Notes: a model not told the origin generated them from the sequence alone. A stretch of DNA of 33,598 bases from Limosilactobacillus kribbianus (GCF_026413145.1 NZ_JAOVYZ010000020.1:1-33598), one strand, 5' to 3'. Positions 14,583 through 22,994 are shown, counted from the first letter of the stretch. Program-made: numbers and translations.

Positions 14583-17243
14583 ATGACGAAACAACTACTA
14601 TTGATTGATGGTAACAGCATTGTCTTTCGGGCATTCTTTGCCATGCACAGTCAGATCGACAAGTTTACCAACAAGGATGGCCTCCACACCGCGGCCATTT
14701 ATGGCTTTAAGTTGATGCTGGATCACGTGCTGGCCGAGTTTCAGCCGGACGCGGCCCTGGTGGCCTTCGATGCCGGCAAGGTGACCTTCCGGACGAAGAT
14801 GTACAAGGACTACAAGGGCGGACGGAACAAAACGCCGAGCGAGCTGACCGAGCAGCTGCCCTATGTTCGCCAGCTGGTTAAGGCATCCGGCCTGCACAGC
14901 TACGAGTTGCCAAACTATGAGGCCGATGACATCATCGGAACCTTGGCCAAGCAAGGGGATGAAGCAGGTTACCAGACCCTGATTGTGACCGGGGACCGGG
15001 ATCTGACCCAGTTGGCCAGCGACCACACCACGGTGGCCGTAACCCACAAGGGCGTAACCGAGACCGAACACTATACGCCGGCGCACGTTCAAGAAAAGTT
15101 GGGAATCACGCCACGCCAGATCATTGATATGAAGGCTCTGATGGGGGACAGCTCGGATAATTATCCGGGGGTCACCAAGATCGGGGAAAAGACGGCGATC
15201 AAGCTGGTCAAACAGTTCGGGACGGTTGAAAACCTCTACGACCACATTGATGATCTTAAAAAGTCCAAGATGAAGGAACATCTGATTGAGGACGAGCAGA
15301 TCGCTCGGGAGGACAAGACCCTGGCGACGATTCTACAAGATGCCCCGTTGAAGATCAGTCTGGACGATATTCAGTACCAAGGGCCCCAGACCGAGGAATT
15401 GATTGACTTTTACCAGCAGATGGACTTCAAGTCCTTCCTGCAAAAGATGAATGTTACCCCAGAGGATGAGGAAGAGCAGCTCGCACCAATCCACTATCAG
15501 GAGCTGACGGCTGATAATCTGGACCTGGTGGGTTCGCTCAAGGCACCGTTAAGCTTTTACCTGGAGATGCCGGACGCTAACTACCATCTCTCGCCCTTTG
15601 CCGGGTTTGTAATCGGCGACGGAACCACCTGGCTGACGAGCCGGGATGCGGAACTGCTGAAACAGCCGGCACTGAAAAACTTATTGGAGAATCCCAAAGT
15701 CAAAAAGGACGTCTTCAATGCCAAGGGGCAGATTGTTGGCCTACACCGGCTGGGAATCGCGCTTCGGGGGGTCGACTTTGATCTTCTATTGGCCTCCTAC
15801 CTGCTGAACACCAATGACAACAGCAATGACCTCGGCAAGCTGGCCGCCGAACATGACTACCACAACGTCCAGTCCGATGAGGAGGTTTACGGCAAGGGAG
15901 CCAAGCGAGCAATTCCAGATGACGACGAGCTCTTCTTTGCCCATCTTGCCAACAAGGCTCGGGCGATTGCCGAACTGAAGCAGCCGCTCTTTGACCAGTT
16001 GAAGGATAATCAACAGCTGCCTCTCTACACCGACATCGAGCTGCCGCTGACCCGGGTCCTGGCCAAAATGGAGATTACCGGGGTGCACGTCGACGCCCAG
16101 ACCTTGAAAAACATGGGGAGTAAGCTAAAAGAACGCCTGGCCGAGATCGAAAGTCAGATCTATCAGGAAGCCGGCGAGGAATTTAACATCAACTCCACCA
16201 AGCAGCTCGGCCACATCCTCTTTGAAAAGCTCAAGCTGCCGGTCATCAAGAAGACCAAGACTGGCTACTCGACGGCCGTAGATGTGCTGGAAAAACTAGC
16301 CGACCGGGCACCAATCGTGGCTCAGATCCTGGAGTATCGTCAAATTGCTAAGCTCCAATCGACCTACATCACCGGGCTCTTGAAGGTCATTCACTCGACT
16401 GACCAGAAGATCCACACTCGCTACCTGCAGACGCTGACCCAGACCGGCCGGCTTTCGTCCGTGGACCCGAACCTGCAGAATATCCCGGTCCGCTTACCCG
16501 AGGGGCGGCAGATTCGGCGGGCATTTGTGCCGAGCCAACCAGGCTGGCAAATCTTCTCCTCCGATTATTCGCAAGTGGAATTGCGGGTACTGGCCCACAT
16601 CACCGGGGACAAGAACCTTCAAGAGGACTTTAAGAATGGTGAAGACATTCACGCCAGCACGGCTCGGCGGATCTTCCACCTTGCCCCGGACGCCGAAATC
16701 GACCATAACATGCGGCGGCGGGCCAAGGCGGTCAACTTCGGAATTGTCTACGGGATCAGTGACTATGGCCTTGCCCAGCGGATTCACGTCAGCCGGGCCC
16801 AGGCCCACGAATTTATCCAGAATTACTTCCACGAGTTCCCGGGTGTCAAGGACTACATTAACAACACGATTGAATATGCCAAGGAACACGGCTACGTTGA
16901 AACGATCACTCATCGGCGCCGCTACTTGCCGGACATCAACGCCAAGAGCTTCAGTCGGCGGTCCTTTGCCGAACGAACGGCGATGAATACACCAATCCAA
17001 GGGAGCGCTGCCGATATCATCAAGATTGCGATGATTCACATGGAAGATGAACTAGAAAAGCGCGGCCTGCAGGCGAAAATGTTGCTGCAGATCCACGATG
17101 AACTGGTCTTTGAGGCCCCGAAGGAAGAAATTCCGGTGTTGCAGAAACTGGTCCCGAGCGTTATGGATTCGGCGGTTAAGCTGGATGTGCCGCTCAAGGT
17201 GGACAGCAAGTTCGGCGACACCTGGTACGATCTTAAAAAGTAA
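14583..17243 (+). CDS. polA: DNA polymerase I
   Basis: An 886-residue repair and Okazaki-fragment-maturation polymerase. The N-terminal 5'-3' exonuclease domain (about 1-290) has LLIDGNSIVFRAFFA, YEADDIIGTLA, VTGDRDLTQL and MGDSSDNYPGV. The central 3'-5' exonuclease-like domain (about 305-470) lacks the usual acidic catalytic residues (for example FYLEMPDANYHLSPFAGF), as is common in Firmicutes. The polymerase domain carries motif A SSDYSQVELRVLAH (about 658-671), motif B RRRAKAVNFGIVYG (about 710-723) and motif C QIHDELVFEAP (about 836-846). It is followed after 12 bp by mutM, whose ribosome site begins at the polA stop codon. Confidence 0.97.
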   Translation: MTKQLLLIDGNSIVFRAFFAMHSQIDKFTNKDGLHTAAIYGFKLMLDHVLAEFQPDAALVAFDAGKVTFRTKMYKDYKGGRNKTPSELTEQLPYVRQLVKASGLHSYELPNYEADDIIGTLAKQGDEAGYQTLIVTGDRDLTQLASDHTTVAVTHKGVTETEHYTPAHVQEKLGITPRQIIDMKALMGDSSDNYPGVTKIGEKTAIKLVKQFGTVENLYDHIDDLKKSKMKEHLIEDEQIAREDKTLATILQDAPLKISLDDIQYQGPQTEELIDFYQQMDFKSFLQKMNVTPEDEEEQLAPIHYQELTADNLDLVGSLKAPLSFYLEMPDANYHLSPFAGFVIGDGTTWLTSRDAELLKQPALKNLLENPKVKKDVFNAKGQIVGLHRLGIALRGVDFDLLLASYLLNTNDNSNDLGKLAAEHDYHNVQSDEEVYGKGAKRAIPDDDELFFAHLANKARAIAELKQPLFDQLKDNQQLPLYTDIELPLTRVLAKMEITGVHVDAQTLKNMGSKLKERLAEIESQIYQEAGEEFNINSTKQLGHILFEKLKLPVIKKTKTGYSTAVDVLEKLADRAPIVAQILEYRQIAKLQSTYITGLLKVIHSTDQKIHTRYLQTLTQTGRLSSVDPNLQNIPVRLPEGRQIRRAFVPSQPGWQIFSSDYSQVELRVLAHITGDKNLQEDFKNGEDIHASTARRIFHLAPDAEIDHNMRRRAKAVNFGIVYGISDYGLAQRIHVSRAQAHEFIQNYFHEFPGVKDYINNTIEYAKEHGYVETITHRRRYLPDINAKSFSRRSFAERTAMNTPIQGSAADIIKIAMIHMEDELEKRGLQAKMLLQIHDELVFEAPKEEIPVLQKLVPSVMDSAVKLDVPLKVDSKFGDTWYDLKK

Positions 17244-17255
17244 GGAAGGATAACT

Positions 17256-18692
17256 TTGCCAGAATTACCAGAAGTAGAGACGGTTCGCCGCGGTCTGCTC
17301 AAGATTGCTAAGGGCCGCAAGATTAACGCGATCGATGTTTATTATGGAAAAATCATCACCAACGATGTCGAAGAGTTTCGTCAGGCCCTGATCGGCCAAA
17401 CAATTGAGGACATCGACCGGCGGGGTAAGTACCTCCTGTTTCGCTTTAGCAACCAACTGACGATGGTTTCCCACCTGCGAATGGAGGGGCAATACTTTAG
17501 TCAGTCGGTGGGGGCACCGATCGATAAGCACACTCACGTCGTCTTCCAGTTTACCGACGGGACGGAGCTGTGTTACCACGACACCCGTAAGTTTGGCCGG
17601 ATGACCCTGGTCAAAACCGGTCAGGAGATGAAAGTCGGGGGACTCAAGACGATCGGCCCCGAACCGACCCCGGAGGATTTTAAGCTCGACTTCTTCAAGG
17701 CCGAACTCAAGAAGAGTCGGGGCAAGATCAAGCCCTTCCTGCTCAATCAGCGCCACGTGGCGGGGCTGGGCAACATCTACGTCGACGAGGTGCTTTGGAT
17801 GAGCAAGATCAATCCGGAGCAGCCGGCCAACACCCTGACCGCTGCCGAGATCTGGTCCCTTCACGATAACATCATCAAGGAACTGGCAATGGCGATCAAG
17901 TACAAGGGAACGACGGTACACACTTTCGTTGATGCGATGGGAGATGCCGGGGGCTTCCAAGAACGACTGAACGCCTATGGCCGTGGTGGTGAACAGTGCC
18001 CGCGGTGCGGAACCAAGATGGTTAAGATTAAAGTGGCGCAACGGGGGACCACGTTCTGCCCATACTGCCAACCGTTGCGTGAGGTTGGGGAAACAAAAAT
18101 AGTCGGTCTGACCGGCGGCATTGCGACCGGTAAGTCCACCGTCAGCAGTCTATTGAATCAGGCAGGTTTCCCGATCGTTGATGCCGACCTAGTCACCCGG
18201 CAGGTCCAGCGTCCTGGTTCAACGGGTTTGAAACGTTTAGCGGCGGCGTTTGGCCCGCAAATTATTGGAAAGGACGGTCAGCTGGATCGTCAGCAATTGG
18301 GACAGTTGGTTTTCAGTGACGCCGCGGCCCGGCGCCAGCTCAATGAGATCATGCAACCCTTGATCCGCAAGGCAATTTGGCAGGCGGTGGATGATTTTCG
18401 GCGTACTGGCGTCGCAACCGTGATTCTGGATGTGCCTTTGCTTTTTGAACAGCACTACGATCGTGATTGTGACTACGTGGTCGTCGTCGCAGTTGAACCG
18501 GCGACCGAGCTGCAACGTCTGATGGCCCGCAACCACTATTCCAAGAAGATGGCCCAGGCGCGGATTGCGGCTCAAATGCCGTTGGAAAAGAAGATTCAGC
18601 GCGCTGATTTGGTGATTGACAACAACGGCAGCTTGGCGGAAACGCGGCGCCAGGTCCATCAATTAGTTGAAGACCTGCGAAACCCGCGGTAA
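17256..18692 (+). CDS. mutM/coaE: Fused formamidopyrimidine-DNA glycosylase (MutM) and dephospho-CoA kinase (CoaE)
   Basis: A single 478-residue frame. Residues 1-274 are a complete MutM/Fpg, which removes 8-oxoguanine from DNA: TTG start giving MPELPEVETV (Pro2 is the catalytic nucleophile), DRRGKYLLFRF, HxRMEGQY-like and HDTRKFGRM strands, LNQRHVAGLGNIYVDE helix-two-turn-helix, and the zinc finger with Cys248, Cys251, Cys268 and Cys271. Only about eight residues after the last cysteine begins a complete CoaE, the last step of CoA synthesis: KIVGLTGGIATGKSTV with Walker A at 287-294, DADLVTRQVQ, DVPLLFE and MARNHYSKKMAQARI. The TTG is fixed by the family N-terminus and AAGGAAGGA. These are normally two adjacent genes. 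A TTG at 18075 could in principle start CoaE separately, but has no ribosome site. True fusion versus recent frameshift or read error cannot be decided here. Confidence 0.9.
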   Translation: MPELPEVETVRRGLLKIAKGRKINAIDVYYGKIITNDVEEFRQALIGQTIEDIDRRGKYLLFRFSNQLTMVSHLRMEGQYFSQSVGAPIDKHTHVVFQFTDGTELCYHDTRKFGRMTLVKTGQEMKVGGLKTIGPEPTPEDFKLDFFKAELKKSRGKIKPFLLNQRHVAGLGNIYVDEVLWMSKINPEQPANTLTAAEIWSLHDNIIKELAMAIKYKGTTVHTFVDAMGDAGGFQERLNAYGRGGEQCPRCGTKMVKIKVAQRGTTFCPYCQPLREVGETKIVGLTGGIATGKSTVSSLLNQAGFPIVDADLVTRQVQRPGSTGLKRLAAAFGPQIIGKDGQLDRQQLGQLVFSDAAARRQLNEIMQPLIRKAIWQAVDDFRRTGVATVILDVPLLFEQHYDRDCDYVVVVAVEPATELQRLMARNHYSKKMAQARIAAQMPLEKKIQRADLVIDNNGSLAETRRQVHQLVEDLRNPR

Positions 18693-18727
18693 AATATAAT
18701 ATTATCTTACTAAAGGAGGGAAACGCT

Positions 18728-19198
18728 TTGCGATGCCCACACTGTCATAAAAATGGATCACGCGTCGTCGATAGTCGGCCCAGTGAGGATGGTACTTTTA
18801 TTCGACGACGGCGCGAATGCATTCACTGCGGTTTTCGCTTCACGACCTTCGAACGCTATGAACAGTCACCGCTCTTGGTGATTAAAAAGGACGGAACCCG
18901 GCAGGAATTCAGCCGGCAAAAAATTCTCAATGGAATTGTGCGCTCGGCAGAAAAGCGACCGGTTAGCATGGAACGCCTGACAAAATTAACCGACAAGGTC
19001 GAGAAAAAGGTGCGGGGTTTAGGCGAAAATGAGGTTTCCAGCCAAATCATCGGCAAGTTCGTGATGAACGAACTCAAAGATGTTGATGAAATTGCCTATA
19101 TCCGTTTTGCCAGTGTTTACCGCCAGTTCAAGGATGTTGATGCCTTCATGAGCGAATTGGAAACGATGGTCAAAAACGATCACGAAAAAGGAAAGTAG
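18728..19198 (+). CDS. nrdR: Transcriptional repressor NrdR
   Basis: A 156-residue zinc-ribbon/ATP-cone protein that senses ATP/dATP and represses ribonucleotide reductase genes. The zinc ribbon is Cys3, Cys6, Cys31, Cys34 (MRCPHC and CIHCGFRF). The ATP cone (about residues 49-139) has VIKKDGTRQEFSRQKI. The TTG start at 18728 is fixed by the family N-terminus MRCPHC and the strong AAAGGAGGG. A TATAAT at 18695-18700 sits between coaE and nrdR without a clear -35. Next gene dnaB starts 9 bp later, the usual nrdR-dnaB-dnaI order of Firmicutes. Confidence 0.97.
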   Translation: MRCPHCHKNGSRVVDSRPSEDGTFIRRRRECIHCGFRFTTFERYEQSPLLVIKKDGTRQEFSRQKILNGIVRSAEKRPVSMERLTKLTDKVEKKVRGLGENEVSSQIIGKFVMNELKDVDEIAYIRFASVYRQFKDVDAFMSELETMVKNDHEKGK

Positions 19199-19207
19199 GG
19201 GTAGACG

Positions 19208-20572
19208 GTGAGCAGCAAACGGGGCTTTGATCCACAGGCAGGCTATTTGGTGACGGGAGCGCTCGACTTTGTCAATTTTAATGAACAGACCTTTGTGGAT
19301 TTTTATCAACCAATCTTGGGTCCGGTTGCCTTCAGCCTTTTTTATGCCCTGCGCAGTCAAATGATGACTCACCCTACCTTAGCGGATCGCCGCCTTCAAT
19401 CGGAACTTCTGGTGCAGACCAACGCGGGCCAAACCACGGTCGGCGAAGGTCTTCAACGCCTGGAGAGCAGCGGAATGGTGGTGACCTACCATCGTCACGA
19501 TGCCCAAGGGGACGTTTATGTTTATGAGCTCCAGGCGACGCTCACCCCCGCTCAGTTTGTGGCTGACAATCTTCTGAGTGTTTTGCTCCTAGAGGAAATT
19601 GGTGAGAAGCGCTTTGATCAATTGATGAAGCAGGCCCAGGCTTATCAGCTGGCGGACACCGATCCTCAGCTCAAAAACGTCAGTCACCATTTCCTAGACA
19701 CCTACCGGGTGGACCAGCGGGAAGTGGTTCACCTCCCGCAGGTGATTCAAAACGCTCAAAAGCGGTCACGACCGGTATCTATCAAACGCGTCAACACACT
19801 GGCGACGGATTTCGACTGGCCGACCCTCCTGCAGCTGTTGGAGGGTCAACCACTGGTTCGGACTGATCTGACCGCCCAGCGTCAGCTAATTGAGGTTGAG
19901 CATCAATTGTACGGAATTGATGAGCCAACGATGGCACGGCTGATCCGTCTGGCAACGGACCTATCCAGCAACCATTTCGATGCCCAAAAGTTTAAGCGCG
20001 TGGTTGCCAGTTACTATCAAAAGGCGCCGGCAGAGCAAGTAATGCAGGCGCAAGTTCCGGCCCAGTCCATGAAAAATTCAAAGGACCTAACGGATAAGGA
20101 CCGCCTTCTGCTCAAGAGCGCCGACAACTACGCGCCGATCGAGTTTCTCCAGGCCCTTAAGGAGCAGACCGGCGGCTACGTGACAGCGGGGGAACGCAAC
20201 GTTTTAACCCGCCTGGTCCAGGACGGTCAGTTGCCGTCGTCGGTTATTAATGTCCTGGTTTGGTATGTCATTGCCGATCTGGGCAACGCTACCCTCAAAG
20301 GAAACTTTGTCGACGCGATTGCCAACGACTGGTTGCGAGCCGGGGTTAAGGATGGTGCCGATGCCCTGATGCAACTCAAAAAGTTCAACCAGGCCAAGCA
20401 GGAGAATACCCCGAGAAATCGTGGTGCGCGGCGGAATTACCGTCAGCTCCAGGTTCGGGAAAAGATACCTGAATGGAGCAAGCAAGATCAGAAGCAAAAG
20501 ACCAAGAAGGCCTCCCCGGAAGCCATTGCGCGCGCCCGGGCTCTTCAACGAAAAAACTCTGGAAACAGGTGA
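19208..20572 (+). CDS. dnaB: Replication initiation / helicase loading protein DnaB (DnaD-domain family)
   Basis: A 454-residue Gram-positive DnaB (not the helicase), which helps load the replicative helicase at oriC. The N-terminal winged-helix domain begins GYLVTGALDFVNFNEQTFVD. The C-terminal DnaD-like region contains SSVINVLVWYV and KGNFVDAIANDW motifs, followed by a basic tail (KKASPEAIARARALQRKNSG). A GTG start at 19208 with AGGGG upstream is the only suitable start near nrdR. dnaI begins 5 bp after the TGA, consistent with an operon and with the known DnaB-DnaI partnership. Confidence 0.92.
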   Translation: MSSKRGFDPQAGYLVTGALDFVNFNEQTFVDFYQPILGPVAFSLFYALRSQMMTHPTLADRRLQSELLVQTNAGQTTVGEGLQRLESSGMVVTYHRHDAQGDVYVYELQATLTPAQFVADNLLSVLLLEEIGEKRFDQLMKQAQAYQLADTDPQLKNVSHHFLDTYRVDQREVVHLPQVIQNAQKRSRPVSIKRVNTLATDFDWPTLLQLLEGQPLVRTDLTAQRQLIEVEHQLYGIDEPTMARLIRLATDLSSNHFDAQKFKRVVASYYQKAPAEQVMQAQVPAQSMKNSKDLTDKDRLLLKSADNYAPIEFLQALKEQTGGYVTAGERNVLTRLVQDGQLPSSVINVLVWYVIADLGNATLKGNFVDAIANDWLRAGVKDGADALMQLKKFNQAKQENTPRNRGARRNYRQLQVREKIPEWSKQDQKQKTKKASPEAIARARALQRKNSGNR

Positions 20573-20577
20573 GATGA

Positions 20578-21516
20578 TTGGAATCGCTAAATAAAACCAT
20601 TCAGAAGATGATGCAGGGCCGCAACGTTGCGGCCAACATGGACCAGATCATGAAGCAGGTCTATGCTGATCCAGAGGTCCGGGCGTTCTTAAACCAGCAC
20701 CGTGACCAACTAACTGCCGAGAGCGTTCGCCGGGGACGGTCAAAACTCTATGAATTTTTCCACGAGAAGCAACTGATCAAAGAGGGCAAGGCAACGGTAG
20801 CTCCCGGCTATTCTCCACAGTTACAGCTCGACAGTGGTCAGATCGATGTTACCTACGTCCCAACTCAGCAGTTAATTGAGCGTCGTCACCAGGCACACCT
20901 GCGTCAGTTGGTCAATTCGATCAACATGCCGAAGTTTATCCGCCGGGCGACCTTTGCGGATTATTACCTAGATGATCAAAATGCCACTGCGGGTCGGGTG
21001 GCAGCATACAGTGCTGCCGAAGAGTTCGTCAAAACCTATTCACCGGATCACTTCCAGCCGGGGCTGTATTTGACCGGGAGCTTTGGAGTCGGCAAAACCT
21101 ACCTGCTGGCGGCGACGGCTAATGCGCTGGCTCAGCGGGAAGTTGCGACGACGATGGTGCATTTCCCGAGCTTTGCGGTTGAGATGAAGAATTCCATTCG
21201 CAATAATAATGCCGGTGAAAAAATCGACGCGGTTAAGCGCTCGCCCGTCTTGATGCTAGATGATATTGGCGCGGATGCCATGTCAACTTGGGTGCGCGAC
21301 GACGTCCTGGGTGTAATCTTGGAGTACCGGATGCAAGAGGAATTACCGACCTTCTTTAGTTCCAACTTTTCGATGGCTGAATTAGAGAAGCAGCACCTGG
21401 CAATCAATAATCAGGGGGTTGTGGAGCCGGTCAAGGCGGCCCGGATCATGGAACGAATTGAGTTTTTATCCCGAGAAATTCAAATGAATGGTGAAAATCT
21501 GCGGAAAAAGGGATAA
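20578..21516 (+). CDS. dnaI: Primosomal protein / helicase loader DnaI
   Basis: A 312-residue AAA+ ATPase that loads the replicative helicase. Walker A is GSFGVGKT (167-174), Walker B LMLDD (225-229), sensor SSN (261-263), and a C-terminal arginine region is at ARIMERIEFLS. The N-terminal domain (about 1-130) matches the DnaI pattern but contains no cysteine at all, whereas Bacillus subtilis DnaI binds zinc there through three Cys and one His. The start is a TTG at 20578 (MESLNKTIQKMMQ), 5 bp after dnaB. I see no better start. Confidence 0.93.
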   Translation: MESLNKTIQKMMQGRNVAANMDQIMKQVYADPEVRAFLNQHRDQLTAESVRRGRSKLYEFFHEKQLIKEGKATVAPGYSPQLQLDSGQIDVTYVPTQQLIERRHQAHLRQLVNSINMPKFIRRATFADYYLDDQNATAGRVAAYSAAEEFVKTYSPDHFQPGLYLTGSFGVGKTYLLAATANALAQREVATTMVHFPSFAVEMKNSIRNNNAGEKIDAVKRSPVLMLDDIGADAMSTWVRDDVLGVILEYRMQEELPTFFSSNFSMAELEKQHLAINNQGVVEPVKAARIMERIEFLSREIQMNGENLRKKG

Positions 21517-21520
21517 GTCC

Positions 21521-21549
21521 TTGACATTTGTTCCCGAATTTTGTACTCT
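21521..21549 (+). promoter_or_regulatory. Promoter of the infC-rpmI-rplT operon
   Basis: TTGACA (21521-21526) and TACTCT (21544-21549) are separated by exactly 17 bp. The predicted transcript would start near 21556, at the beginning of the structured leader. Confidence 0.8.
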
Positions 21550-21555
21550 AGTAAA

Positions 21556-21690
21556 CGTTGAAAGAAAAAGCAGAAGCACCCGCTTCTCGCCTGGGTGACA
21601 AGGGTCGCCGGGCTGACGAGATGAAATTGAGCAGACAAGAGAGGTCTGTTCCTATTGAGCGGGGTGTTGTGCCCCGCTTTTTTTTGCTTG
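21556..21690 (+). ncRNA. L20-type leader with attenuator, upstream of infC
   Basis: A leader of about 160 nt precedes infC. Its 5' part (AGCAGAAGCACCCGCTTCTC, 21570-21589) looks like the conserved core of the Firmicutes L20 leader, in which ribosomal protein L20 binds its own mRNA leader and controls the infC-rpmI-rplT operon by termination. A CAGAC/GTCTG hairpin near 21632-21649 precedes the terminator. The match is by eye. Confidence 0.7.
21658..21685 (+). terminator. Attenuator terminator in the infC leader
   Basis: AGCGGGG (21658-21664) pairs with CCCCGCT (21672-21678), 7-nt loop, followed by eight T (21678-21685). It lies between the promoter and infC, so it must be bypassed for expression. 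Confidence 0.85.
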
Positions 21691-21723
21691 ATCTTTCGCT
21701 AATAAAATTGGAGGTGCGTTGCC

Positions 21724-22248
21724 ATAGCACAAGATATGATTGTCAATAACGGTATTCGTGCACGCGAGGTGCGCCTGATTGACCAAAATGGTGAACAATT
21801 GGGTATCAAGTCAAAGCGAGAAGCACTTCAATTGGCAGAAGATGCCAATCTTGATTTGGTGTTAGTAGCACCAAAGGCACGGCCAGCTGTTGCCCGCATT
21901 ATGGATTACGGTAAGTACCGTTTCGAGATGCAAAAGAAAGAGCGTGAAGCTCGTAAGAAGCAAAAGACAGTAACTGTCAAGGAAATTCGTCTGAGCCCAT
22001 CCATTGACACGAACGACTTCAATGTTAAGTTGAACCGGGTTCGTAAGTTCATCGCTAAGGGCGACAAGGTACGGGTTTCCCTGCGTTTCCGTGGCCGTGC
22101 GATCACGCACAAGGATATCGGTCGTGACATGATTGAACGGATGGCTAAAGAAACGTCCGACATTGCTACTGTTGTTCAACGTCCAAAGATGGAAGGGCGG
22201 AGCATTTTCTTAACGCTCGCCCCAATTGCTGATAAAGCGAAAAATTAA
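21724..22248 (+). CDS. infC: Translation initiation factor IF-3, probable AUA start
   Basis: A 174-residue factor that binds the 30S subunit and checks start-codon pairing. Motifs include NNGIRAREVRLIDQNGEQLG, ANLDLVLVAPKARPAVARIM, the basic linker and SLRFRGRAITHKDIG. The first ATG in frame is at 21736, but the ribosome site GGAGGT (21710-21715) is 20 nt from it and only 8 nt from ATA at 21724, which would add MAQD to the N-terminus. infC genes are known to use rare starts (AUU in E. coli) so that IF-3 limits its own synthesis, so ATA is the better start. The protein identity is certain; the start is inferred. It is followed by rpmI after 21 bp. Confidence 0.9.
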   Translation: MAQDMIVNNGIRAREVRLIDQNGEQLGIKSKREALQLAEDANLDLVLVAPKARPAVARIMDYGKYRFEMQKKEREARKKQKTVTVKEIRLSPSIDTNDFNVKLNRVRKFIAKGDKVRVSLRFRGRAITHKDIGRDMIERMAKETSDIATVVQRPKMEGRSIFLTLAPIADKAKN

Positions 22249-22269
22249 TTAAGAAGGTAGGAATTAGTT

Positions 22270-22467
22270 ATGCCAAAGATGAAGACTAACCGCGCTGCTG
22301 CAAAGCGTTTCAAGCGTACTGCTAAGGGTGGATTCAAGAGTGGTAACTCATTTACCAGCCACCGTTTCCACGGTAAGGCCAAGAAGCAACGTCGTCAATT
22401 ACGTGGCTTGAGCATGATGGACAAGTCCAACGTAAAGCGTTACAAGAAGTTATTACCATTCAAGTAA
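22270..22467 (+). CDS. rpmI: Ribosomal protein L35 (bL35)
   Basis: A 65-residue, very basic 50S protein: MPKMKTNRAAAKRFKRTAKG, SHRFHGKAKKQRRQLRG and KRYKKLLPFK are all typical. Length is normal. The ribosome site GAAGGTAGG lies about 8 nt before the ATG. Middle gene of the infC-rpmI-rplT operon under the L20 leader. Confidence 0.98.
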   Translation: MPKMKTNRAAAKRFKRTAKGGFKSGNSFTSHRFHGKAKKQRRQLRGLSMMDKSNVKRYKKLLPFK

Positions 22468-22508
22468 ACTTCAATCGATTAATAAGATATACGTAGGAGG
22501 ATTTCAAC

Positions 22509-22862
22509 ATGCGAGTTAAAGGTGGAACTGTTACGCGCGCACGTCGTAAGCGCATTATGAAGTTAGCAAAGGGTTACCGTGGTTCAAAGCACCGTCTGTT
22601 CAAGACTGCTAAGGACCAAGTAATGAAGAGTTACGTTTACGCTTTCCGTGATCGGAAGGTCAACAAGCGTAAGTTCCGTGAACTCTGGATTGCCCGGATC
22701 AACGCTGGTGCCCGGATGAACGACATTAGCTACAGCAAGTTAATGCACGGACTGAAGCTGGCTAACATTGACATCAACCGGAAGATGTTGGCTGACCTGG
22801 CCGTTAACGACCCAAAGGCATTTACTGCCCTGGTTGACGAAGCCAAGAAGGCCCTCAACTAA
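22509..22862 (+). CDS. rplT: Ribosomal protein L20 (bL20)
   Basis: A 117-residue 50S assembly protein and probable autoregulator of the operon. The basic N-terminal extension [20 protein letters not shown] and the globular part ([16 protein letters not shown]) are typical. The ribosome site is TAGGAGG. The operon ends with a strong terminator just after. Confidence 0.98.
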   Translation: MRVKGGTVTRARRKRIMKLAKGYRGSKHRLFKTAKDQVMKSYVYAFRDRKVNKRKFRELWIARINAGARMNDISYSKLMHGLKLANIDINRKMLADLAVNDPKAFTALVDEAKKALN

Positions 22863-22873
22863 GTTTAACTTTT

Positions 22874-22910
22874 AGCCACCCATCCCCTTATGTCGATGGG
22901 TGGCTTTTTT
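22874..22910 (+). terminator. Terminator of infC-rpmI-rplT
   Basis: AGCCACCCATC (22874-22884) pairs with GATGGGTGGCT (22895-22905), 10-nt loop, then six T. Confidence 0.95.
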
Positions 22911-22945
22911 GATGAATGGGCGGGGGTTGATTAATTGAAACCCCC

Positions 22946-22975
22946 TTGAACAATCGTTATAATTAATCTAATAAT
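22946..22975 (+). promoter_or_regulatory. Probable promoter of the yqeG-tmcAL operon
   Basis: TTGAAC (22946-22951) and AATAAT (22970-22975), 18-bp spacing, 20 bp before the yqeG start. A TATAAT-like sequence at 22958-22963 lies within the spacer and is an alternative -10. Confidence 0.5.
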
Positions 22976-22994
22976 GCATACATGAGGTGCGACT

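Noticed and set aside
14583-17243. Loss of 3'-5' exonuclease residues in PolA as a defect
   Set aside because: An inactive proofreading-like domain is usual in Firmicutes DNA polymerase I.
21558-21749. A 63-codon frame inside the infC leader
   Set aside because: It spans the attenuator and ribosome site, has no ribosome site of its own and no recognisable protein features; the region is better explained as a leader RNA.
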